The notes beneath the pieces were generated by a model, which saw nothing but the letters and a program-made list of their open reading frames with translations, was not told the DNA's origin and made no database searches. Positions 1 through 5,231 of a stretch of DNA of 5,231 bases are shown piece after piece (positions within the stretch are counted from its first letter, which is position 1; each line of letters begins with the position of its first letter). The position numbers and the translations under genes were made by a program. The DNA comes from Planctomycetaceae bacterium (lineage in GTDB: Bacteria; Planctomycetota; Planctomycetia; Pirellulales; Pirellulaceae), in the NCBI GenBank assembly GCA_002862265.1, contig PKCQ01000145.1, positions 1 to 5,231 on the forward strand, written 5' to 3'.

Positions 1-80
1 TCCATCCTCCTCTTGCCCTTTGCAACAAGGCATTTTGGCCTGGGTTTTGCCAGTGATTCTGCAACAATACCAAGCTTCAT
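1..80 (-). CDS. Possible 5' end of a divergent gene, cut by the window edge
   Basis: On the minus strand an ATG at 80-78 opens a frame with no stop through to base 1 (26 codons, beginning MKLGIVAESLAKPRPK and rich in Lys/Arg after that). The composition is protein-like, more so than the plus-strand frame over the same bases, which is also open (1-147, stop at 148-150) but has almost no charged residues. If real, the gene would be divergent from the fusion gene with about 70 bp between starts. There is no good Shine-Dalgarno: only a GAG about six bases before the ATG. The same frame is also open further upstream, antisense to the fusion gene, so the start is uncertain and the open stretch may be chance. 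The pattern of a hydrophobic helix followed by a basic tail faintly recalls the middle of tyrosine recombinases, but this is too little to name a function. Confidence 0.22.
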   Translation of the reverse strand, partial: MKLGIVAESLAKPRPKCLVAKGKRRM

Positions 81-150
81 CGCGAACTCGAGCGGATGTA
101 CCGACTCTATCCCATGTCGAGTTACGCGATTGGCCAGTTTTGCAGGTTGA

Positions 151-1977
151 ATGATGTCAGAAACGCTGGAGCGGGCAGCCGAAAAGTTTACGGCTCCAAT
201 CTTAAATGTCGCCGCGTACAAGTTCGTCGAACTAGAAACGGAATTAGAGGAGCGTCGCCAGAAGCTCAAAGAGTTTTGCTTAGAATTGGGGCTGCGCGGA
301 ACAATCCTATTGAGCCCCGAAGGCATCAACATGTTCGTGGCCGGTGCCCCCGAACAAGTGCACGCACTTCTGGCTCATTTACGATCCACGGCTGAGTTTG
401 CAGACTTGGAGGCCAAAGAAAGCTTCTCGGACAAAGTTCCTTTTCGGCGTATGCTGGTTCGTATCAAGAAAGAAATCATTCCTTGCGGTATCGCGTCCGT
501 GCAGCCTGGTGAACGCACCTCTCCGAAGTTGACGGCCAAAGAACTCAAACAATGGTTGGATGAAGGGCGCTCCTTCCGATTGCTGGACACGCGCAACAAG
601 TATGAAGTCGATCTAGGTACTTTCGCTCAGGCCGAGCATTTGGAACTCGATCACTTCCGAGATTTCCCGGAAGCGATCGAGAGCCTGCCTGAAGAAGCAA
701 AAGGCGAGCCTATTGTCATGTTTTGCACCGGTGGTATTCGCTGCGAAAAGGCGGGGCCGCTAATGGAGCAAGAAGGCTACCGCGAAGTCTACCAACTCGA
801 CGGGGGCATACTCAAATACTTTGAAGAGTGTGGCGGGGAGCACTACGAAGGCTCCTGTTTCGTTTTCGATGGACGCGTGGCTCTCGATCCTGAACTCAAG
901 CCGACCGGCAACCTTTTGTGCTTTGCCTGCCAAGCTGTCCTAACGGCCGATGACGTTAGTTCGGGTAAGTTCATGTTCGGTGAGTATTGCCCTAAATGCT
1001 ACCAGTCGCAAGAAGAATTGGAGCGACACTCTTTCGAGGATCGGCAGCAACGAATTCGCGACTGTGCTGCGAGTCAACCTGGTAGTACGCCGTACACAAA
1101 CGTTCGAGAAATCCATGTTCCAGGACGTTTCGCCGGCAAGCCGATGATTGACTTTCTATGCAGCTGGCAACCGCGCATCCAACGTGAACAATGGGAACAA
1201 TGGCTGAATGCAGGTGAGATTCTGCTCGAAAACGGGCAGCCTGCCATAGCTAACCTCAGAGTGAACGAAGGACAGCGTTTTGTCCAAAGCATGCCGGGAA
1301 CAGTCGAACCTGAAATTGCCACGAACATCGAGTTGCTTCATGAAGATGAGAGCCTCATCGTCGTCAGCAAGCCCGCTCCGATGCCTTGTCATCCAAGCGG
1401 CAGGTTTAATCGCAACACGCTCGTCTCAATCCTCTCGCAGGCTTACCCGAAACAGGAGAAGCTACGAGCAGTTCATCGCTTGGATTCACTAACAACTGGT
1501 GTTACCGTGCTTTGCCGAAAGTACCGTCCTGCAAAACTCGTCCAGGAACAGTTTGCCAGCCAGAGTGTCGAGAAAACTTACATGGCTCGTGTCACTGGAC
1601 ATCCAGAGTGGAATGAGCGAGTCTGTGAATTGCCGATTACGGCCAATGCAGTCGGTCCGCACGGCGAGAGAGAAATTGACGAGAGCTCCGGACAGGAAGC
1701 GAGAACAGTGTTCCGCCTCCTGAGAAAGTTTGATGATGGAACGAGCTTGATCGAGGCGTGCCCTGAGACGGGACGAACGCATCAAATCCGACTCCACCTG
1801 CACCAACTCGGTCACAGCATCCTTGGCGACCCGCTTTATGGCAATGCGGAATCGCCTAACGGCACCATGATGCTGCATTCAAGTAAGCTGCAACTGATAC
1901 ATCCGGAGAGTGATAAACCTGTTTGCTTCCAAGCTCCGCCCCCGGAGTGGGCTTCGCTGAGTGGGACCAATCACTGA
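151..1977 (+). CDS. trhO: TrhO-type tRNA U34 hydroxylase fused to an RluA-family pseudouridine synthase
   Basis: Residues 1-300 form a full TrhO/YceA (UPF0176) protein. A ferredoxin-like N-terminal domain (about 17-80) carries the TILLSPEGIN signature at 51-60. A rhodanese domain (about 125-228) has LLDTRNKYEV at 144-153 and the active loop CTGGIRC at 192-198 with catalytic Cys192. A C-terminal module carries SCFVFDGRVA at 235-244 and two Cys pairs (257/260 and 280/283) that could bind zinc. TrhO enzymes use O2 to hydroxylate C5 of the tRNA wobble uridine (ho5U34), the first step toward mo5U/cmo5U. Residues 315-600 form a full RluA-family synthase. It has an S4-like segment (about 325-380), ESLIVVSKPA at 400-409, HPSGRF at 414-419, VHRLDSLTTG at 441-450 with catalytic Asp445, EKTYMARV at 474-481 and PETGRTHQIRLHL at 538-550. 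E. coli TrhO is about 350 residues, so this is a fusion of two intact enzymes. ATGs lie at 151 and 154; the only SD-like bases (AGG, 144-146) sit 4 and 7 bases before them, which slightly favours 154. The domain calls are firm; the RNA target of the second half is inferred. Confidence 0.95.
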   Translation: MMSETLERAAEKFTAPILNVAAYKFVELETELEERRQKLKEFCLELGLRGTILLSPEGINMFVAGAPEQVHALLAHLRSTAEFADLEAKESFSDKVPFRRMLVRIKKEIIPCGIASVQPGERTSPKLTAKELKQWLDEGRSFRLLDTRNKYEVDLGTFAQAEHLELDHFRDFPEAIESLPEEAKGEPIVMFCTGGIRCEKAGPLMEQEGYREVYQLDGGILKYFEECGGEHYEGSCFVFDGRVALDPELKPTGNLLCFACQAVLTADDVSSGKFMFGEYCPKCYQSQEELERHSFEDRQQRIRDCAASQPGSTPYTNVREIHVPGRFAGKPMIDFLCSWQPRIQREQWEQWLNAGEILLENGQPAIANLRVNEGQRFVQSMPGTVEPEIATNIELLHEDESLIVVSKPAPMPCHPSGRFNRNTLVSILSQAYPKQEKLRAVHRLDSLTTGVTVLCRKYRPAKLVQEQFASQSVEKTYMARVTGHPEWNERVCELPITANAVGPHGEREIDESSGQEARTVFRLLRKFDDGTSLIEACPETGRTHQIRLHLHQLGHSILGDPLYGNAESPNGTMMLHSSKLQLIHPESDKPVCFQAPPPEWASLSGTNH

Positions 1978-2141
1978 CACATTGCTGGCGTGAAACTCTG
2001 ATTTGCTTGGGTAGTGCGGTACCGAATTCCTTTTTTGCCAAAAATACAACACTGCTCCCAACCAAAAACCCACGCGGAACTGATGCACCTCAATCCCCCT
2101 AGACAACCGCAACATTACGCTTAGTGTGCGGGGCTTTGCAT

Positions 2142-2171
2142 CCACGCAAGAATGTGGACGTTGCGTCGTGG
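2142..2171. repeat. Inverted repeat / potential hairpin upstream of the membrane-protein gene
   Basis: ACGCAA (2144-2149) is exactly complementary to TTGCGT (2161-2166) across an 11-base loop. Two overlapping alternatives exist: CCACG (2142-2146) with CGTGG (2167-2171), and TCCAC (2141-2145) with GTGGA (2154-2158). The three pairings exclude one another. No T-run follows on either strand, so it does not look like an intrinsic terminator for the fusion gene, which ends about 165 bases earlier. It could be a leader structure or a protein-binding site, or chance in a short gap. Confidence 0.4.
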
Positions 2172-2178
2172 GACCGAT

Positions 2179-2197
2179 CTTAGATAACTCATCTTAG
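2179..2197. promoter_or_regulatory. 19-bp imperfect palindrome next to the ribosome-binding site; possible operator or mRNA hairpin
   Basis: CTTAGAT (2179-2185) and ATCTTAG (2191-2197) are inverted copies matching at six of seven positions around the spacer AACTC. Because of this symmetry ATCTTAG also occurs as a direct repeat (2177-2183 and 2191-2197). The site ends 10 bases before the ATG at 2208 and touches the SD-like region (TAGG at 2195-2198, AGGA at 2200-2203). A weak promoter-like pair, TTGCGT (2161-2166) and GATAAC (2183-2188) with a 16-base spacer, would place the -10 inside the palindrome. That arrangement would suit repressor binding, but the promoter match is poor and nothing identifies a regulator. 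Confidence 0.3.
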
Positions 2198-2207
2198 GCA
2201 GGACTTC

Positions 2208-3134
2208 ATGCTATCCAGCGAAATGATGCAAGCTGGCTTTTCAGCCTTCCTCCCCAAGTTCGTATTCGCACTCTGCCTTGCCACGTGCATGCTTCGCGTT
2301 TGCGACCGACGCGCCTCGGCTTTGCAGTCCATCATTGCTCTCTCGTTCCTTGCAACCATGGCGAGCGCATTCGAAGGATGGCAGGAGACCGAAATCTCAA
2401 GTGCAGCAAGCTGGTACACCGCTGCGTTTTTTGCCGCTCTGCACCTCGTCATCGTGCTACGGCGATGGGCTTCCATTCGTCCAAGACAACTTCACGAGGA
2501 GCAGAAGCAAGGTACCAATGCTCTGACCAACAAGGAAAAACGGAAGCAAAAAGCCGAATTGCGAGGCAAGCAATACTCGACTCCTTTTGCATCTGCGAGC
2601 CCAATCGAATTGGGAATGTTATTTGTCGCCATACTCTCAGCTTGTTACGGCTTGGTCCAAGACTGGCGAGAAATGAGATTAACCGGCGATGCAGGCATCT
2701 ATGCAGCGATGGCTACAACAGCGAACACCGGACTCTGGGCTACAGCCATGGTCTCAGCCTTGGAACTTACTTTTCTCAGCTCGCCGCTCAATCTGAGTCC
2801 ACAAAAAGGCCCAAGAGTTTCATGGACTGGTATCGCCAGCTTCGGCTTGACTGCATTTGTCCTTTGCTTGATGGTCAGCAGCCTCATGTTGCTTCGCGAA
2901 AACGGTTTGGATCGCAACGACCGTTTGATCGATCAAGCAGTGCCCAAGGTATTTGCACTGACTTGGATGATTCTTGGATGCATCGTTTGGATCGTACCGC
3001 ATCGCGTTCGCTCCTTTCAAAAATGTGGTACCGCGAAAGAGTGGACGACACTGGCCCTCACCAGTTGGATCGGCCTCGTTTGCTTCAGCATCATCGCCGC
3101 CCTTCCCAACAACTGGCCCTGGCACTTGATATAG
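2208..3134 (+). CDS. Hypothetical polytopic inner-membrane protein, eight predicted helices
   Basis: I do not recognise the family of this 308-residue protein. By eye, hydrophobic helices lie at about 12-32, 39-56, 66-85, 133-151, 164-190, 206-229, 246-264 and 279-300. The loops fit one topology by the positive-inside rule: both termini outside, with basic loops at 30-36, 86-132 and 264-278 inside. The loop between helices 3 and 4 is the only long one and is very Lys/Arg-rich, with NKEKRKQKAELRGK at 108-121. No catalytic, metal-binding or nucleotide-binding motif is visible, and no cleavable signal peptide is needed. The ATG at 2208 is chosen because AGGA (2200-2203) and TAGG (2195-2198) precede it; ATGs at 2223 and 2226 are alternatives that keep all the helices. 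The 230-bp gap before it suggests its own promoter rather than read-through from the fusion gene. An overlapping plus-strand frame (2285-3232) is rejected because it breaks this hydrophobic pattern. Confidence 0.85.
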   Translation: MLSSEMMQAGFSAFLPKFVFALCLATCMLRVCDRRASALQSIIALSFLATMASAFEGWQETEISSAASWYTAAFFAALHLVIVLRRWASIRPRQLHEEQKQGTNALTNKEKRKQKAELRGKQYSTPFASASPIELGMLFVAILSACYGLVQDWREMRLTGDAGIYAAMATTANTGLWATAMVSALELTFLSSPLNLSPQKGPRVSWTGIASFGLTAFVLCLMVSSLMLLRENGLDRNDRLIDQAVPKVFALTWMILGCIVWIVPHRVRSFQKCGTAKEWTTLALTSWIGLVCFSIIAALPNNWPWHLI

Positions 3135-3229
3135 ACACAATTAACCTTTGGTCCAAACTCAAGCGACGGGCTTACACTTCGTTCAAAACGATATTGTGTG
3201 CAAGGCAACGGATTACAAACAAGAAATTT

Positions 3230-3258
3230 TGAATACTGAAGCATCCTGAATACTGAAG
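3230..3258. repeat. Two perfect 12-bp direct repeats, 17-bp period
   Basis: TGAATACTGAAG occurs at 3230-3241 and again at 3247-3258, separated by the five bases CATCC. The repeats lie in the gap between the convergent genes. The copies are identical, and each has internal similarity (TGAA at both ends: TGAATACTGAAG). They may be a small tandem duplication from replication slippage or a pair of protein-binding sites. Only two copies are present, so this is not a repeat array. Confidence 0.8.
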
Positions 3259-3269
3259 TAAGAATTCTC

Positions 3270-3300
3270 CAGCTCTTTGTTCCTAGTTCTCCGCGAGCTG
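3270..3300. repeat. Inverted repeat between convergent genes; weak terminator candidate
   Basis: CAGCTC (3270-3275) is exactly complementary to GAGCTG (3295-3300), with a 19-base loop. It lies about 136 bases past the stop of the plus-strand membrane gene and about 46 bases past the stop of the minus-strand gene, where a shared terminator could sit. The stem is short, the loop is long and no T-run follows on either strand, so termination here would probably need another mechanism. The rest of the 211-bp gap (3135-3345) holds the direct repeat just upstream and a distant 7-bp pair, ACACAAT (3135-3141) with ATTGTGT (3193-3199), but no coding frame I would support. Confidence 0.2.
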
Positions 3301-3345
3301 CACCGCCGCGTGATATTCCTTGCCTCGGAAGCCGGGTAACCAGCG

Positions 3346-5139
3346 TTAAGACCTTCTCAGCGTTTGCGAAATTGCAGTGGTCGTTTCGTCGCTTCGCAGT
3401 TTTCGAACGGTCCACAGGAACAGCACTGCTCCCGAGCAGACCAATACCGCCACGACGCCCAGGTACACGAACGCCAGATCGACTCTCTGAGCCAGCATGT
3501 TCCCTGCAACACTAAACTGTAAAACAATCCACGCCGCCATGGTTAGCAAAGACCATGGTGTAAGGACCAGCACCCAAGTCTGCCAACACGAACGCAAGTT
3601 GCTGCTTACGAAAACAATAGTGCAATACAGCGGGGCCAATAAATTGACGCACATTAGAATCACCGGCGTTCCCCAGATCACCTCCAGAGGAATGTCGGTC
3701 ATTAACAAAATACCAATCGACACGGCCCAACCCGGTAAAACTCCACAGGCAAACAGTAACCGATTGGCAAGCAAGCTGGTGAAAATCTCACGGATGGAAT
3801 ACGGAAATATGGAACGGCTCGCCGCAAAGCCCATCGCCAAGTTGCCTTTTGCGTAGGCCGCTGAGAACTCTCTAAAGTTGGCCAGCGAAAGTGCGAATAC
3901 TATGATGAGCGGGACACGCAGGAAGGGAGGCAGGCCGCGCAACGGATAAAACTGGTTGAGCACCAGCATGGCGACGCAAAAGGGCAGGGGCCAGAAGCCT
4001 ACAATCAGCTCTTGCCATCTCGATCGCCTTGGAAAACGCATTCCGAGTAACCCGAGGACCGCAAGCTGACGCCTCGTCAATCGAAATGGACATAGAATCC
4101 GATCGAGTAACGATCGCCGGTGACTACCAAGCAAGACCTCACGGTGCTCGGCCACAAGTTCACGCAGGCGTTCTGGCCTGTCGGCCGCTTCCGCCATCTC
4201 CCCGTCTTTATTTGGACGAGCCCAAGAGCGAAGCCAGCCGCGTCGAAAGGCAGGTTGATACTGCCCCGTTATGAGCTGCACATCTTCCAACTCCAGACTA
4301 CGTGCAAGCCGCCTCCAAGCCAGAAACGTAATCGCCAGCCCAATAGTCGGAAAAAGATACTCGCGAAGCCAGTTCCCGGGCCACAGTCCAGCCAGACCAA
4401 CGTACCACCCAGCAGGTGGCAAGACCCACAATGCTTCGTACGACTGCAACTGCCTGACTTCGAGTACATCCCGCGTGGTGACTGCAAACCCGATAGGCAC
4501 CACACAACTTACGATGAGGAGTGCAACCGCAACGGTTTGAATTATCGGAGTTGGGGGTAAGTAGGCGGCCAGCCAGTCTGCCAAGAGCCAGCTGGTCAGG
4601 ATGGTTGCCAACACCATCAGAGCGACTCGTCCGACCATCCACGCGGACCAATCCAGCATGAATGCTGGAAACACAAAGGCACCACTGGCCAAAACTAATG
4701 CGGCCGAAGCGATCGTCGCCAGAATGCCCCCGACCGGGCGAATCAGTCGACAATCAGCGATCGGAAAACTTGTTCCCCAGGGGCGAAAACGCACAGAAAT
4801 CGGATGCTGCCGGATGCTCAATGCTGCCCCGATAGTGCCTGCAACACTCAGCAAACACCACCCGGCCAAAACTGGTGCGATGGGAGGCCGAAAATTTTCG
4901 CCATCCCCGACCCAACGTCCAACATCTACAAGCCCGTTCATCATCAGACCAAGGCAGGCGATCGCCAAGAAAATGAAGAATCCGCCAAACAGAACCAGAA
5001 AGGTCAAGCCCGCCTGGCCAAGGTAGAACCAACGCCGCGTCCAGCGCTTGCGGCCATGCTCAGCGACAAGTTTTGGATCGAGCGCGATACGCTCACGTAT
5101 CTTGCCCTTTAATCGCTTTCGAGTAGCATTACGTCCCAT
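3346..5139 (-). CDS. Large polytopic membrane protein, 6+6 helices, possibly ABC-2-like permease
   Basis: The protein has 597 residues. A strongly basic N-terminus (1-36) is followed by helices at about 41-66, 87-108, 136-160, 167-190, 198-220 and 261-277, with a Pro/Trp-rich hydrophobic stretch at 236-256 that may be re-entrant. A charged segment of about 100 residues (277-376) then leads to six more helices at about 378-397, 407-421, 453-478, 488-511, 521-543 and 555-577 and a short basic tail. Placing the N-terminus, the central segment and the C-terminus in the cytoplasm fits the positive-inside rule throughout. Two six-helix halves with a basic start resemble ABC-2-type export permeases, but I see no diagnostic motif, so the function is unproven. 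The ATG at 5139-5137 lies two bases after the stop of the upstream gene, which supports this start and translational coupling; a GGA about six bases before it is the only SD-like element. Plus-strand frames inside it are shadows. Confidence 0.88.
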   Translation of the reverse strand: MGRNATRKRLKGKIRERIALDPKLVAEHGRKRWTRRWFYLGQAGLTFLVLFGGFFIFLAIACLGLMMNGLVDVGRWVGDGENFRPPIAPVLAGWCLLSVAGTIGAALSIRQHPISVRFRPWGTSFPIADCRLIRPVGGILATIASAALVLASGAFVFPAFMLDWSAWMVGRVALMVLATILTSWLLADWLAAYLPPTPIIQTVAVALLIVSCVVPIGFAVTTRDVLEVRQLQSYEALWVLPPAGWYVGLAGLWPGNWLREYLFPTIGLAITFLAWRRLARSLELEDVQLITGQYQPAFRRGWLRSWARPNKDGEMAEAADRPERLRELVAEHREVLLGSHRRSLLDRILCPFRLTRRQLAVLGLLGMRFPRRSRWQELIVGFWPLPFCVAMLVLNQFYPLRGLPPFLRVPLIIVFALSLANFREFSAAYAKGNLAMGFAASRSIFPYSIREIFTSLLANRLLFACGVLPGWAVSIGILLMTDIPLEVIWGTPVILMCVNLLAPLYCTIVFVSSNLRSCWQTWVLVLTPWSLLTMAAWIVLQFSVAGNMLAQRVDLAFVYLGVVAVLVCSGAVLFLWTVRKLRSDETTTAISQTLRRS

Positions 5140-5141
5140 AG

Positions 5142-5231
5142 CTAATCCGACTTCCGGCTCAACGCACTCTCTTCAGAACTGCGAACGCTCGAGGAAAAAG
5201 CCTCTATCTCGGCATCGCCGCGCAGCTGCTG
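5142..5231 (-). CDS. C-terminal end of an upstream operon gene, cut by the window edge
   Basis: On the minus strand a frame is open from the window edge (5231) to a TAG at 5144-5142. It gives 29 residues ending SEESALSRKSD. The segment is hydrophilic and Ser/Glu-rich, as expected for a disordered protein tail. It ends two bases before the ATG of the 597-residue membrane protein, which is typical of a coupled operon. If that protein is an ABC-type permease, the partner here could be the ATP-binding subunit, but no ATPase motif falls inside the visible part, so this is context-based inference only. Confidence 0.7.
   Translation of the reverse strand, partial: QQLRGDAEIEAFSSSVRSSEESALSRKSD

Noticed and set aside
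47..75. Promoter-like TTGCCA (47-52) upstream of the fusion gene
   Set aside because: No acceptable -10 box lies at 16-18 bases; CAATAC (65-70) is too close at 12 bases.
1..150. Plus-strand frame open from the window edge to a TGA at 148-150, directly before the fusion ATG
   Set aside because: A stop-free run of 49 codons is not rare by chance, and the translation is nearly free of Lys, Glu and Asp. It could be an upstream gene's tail but is not supported.
1489..1878. A 129-codon minus-strand frame opposite the pseudouridine synthase domain
   Set aside because: It is antisense to a region with all the conserved RluA motifs, so it is a shadow of that coding sequence.
2017..2044. CGGTACCG palindrome followed by a run of six T as a terminator for the fusion gene
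   Set aside because: The 8-bp palindrome has no loop and cannot form a hairpin, and the T-run itself pairs with the following A-run. It does not meet the usual form of an intrinsic terminator.
2285..3232. A 315-codon plus-strand open frame overlapping the eight-helix protein gene
   Set aside because: It is a frame-shifted shadow. Its translation is rich in Arg, Ser, His and Gln with no hydrophobic periodicity or motif, and it starts inside the other gene without an SD. The overlapping frame shows regular membrane helices.
3497..3856. A 119-codon plus-strand frame antisense to the large membrane protein
   Set aside because: It is an antisense shadow with a composition unlike a folded protein and no supporting start signal.
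4298..4753. A 151-codon minus-strand frame inside the 597-residue membrane protein gene
   Set aside because: It lies on the same strand in a different frame and is wholly contained. The main frame has consistent membrane topology across the region; this one is Arg/Gly/Ser/Cys-rich with no domain.

Overview
The window reads as ordinary bacterial chromosome of moderate GC content, densely coding, with no RNA gene, insertion sequence, CRISPR array or phage signature. A free-living Gram-negative-type bacterium is likely. A planctomycete (Pirellulales-like) is my best guess, from the unusual domain fusion, the weak Shine-Dalgarno sites and the large orphan membrane proteins. This is an impression and not a sequence-based assignment.

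Layout. (1) The left edge, 1-150, has no certain gene; a short minus-strand frame starting at 80 could be the beginning of a divergent gene. (2) 151-1977 (+) encodes a 608-residue fusion. Its first half is a complete TrhO-type tRNA U34 hydroxylase (ferredoxin-like domain, rhodanese domain with the CTGGIRC loop, four-Cys C-terminal module). Its second half is a complete RluA-family pseudouridine synthase (HRLD catalytic motif, GRTHQIRLH motif) that looks like the Pus9/Rib2/RPUSD2 subgroup. (3) 1978-2207 is a 230-bp non-coding gap with a GC-rich hairpin and a 19-bp imperfect palindrome just before the next gene. (4) 2208-3134 (+) encodes an unrecognised membrane protein with eight predicted helices. 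(5) 3135-3345 is a 211-bp gap between convergent genes. It carries a 12-bp direct repeat and a 6-bp-stem inverted repeat, but no clear terminator. (6) 3346-5139 (-) encodes a 597-residue membrane protein with a 6+6 helix layout, possibly an ABC-2-like permease. (7) 5142-5231 (-) is the last 29 codons of an upstream gene that stops two bases before gene 6, so the two form an operon.

Functional reading. The fusion is the most interesting element: it joins two tRNA/RNA uridine-modifying activities in one chain. If the second half acts at position 32 of tRNA, as its eukaryotic look-alikes do, both activities would fall on the same anticodon loop. The two membrane proteins have no function I can assign; the minus-strand pair probably acts together in transport or export. 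I see nothing linking the three main genes beyond proximity, since the third lies on the opposite strand.
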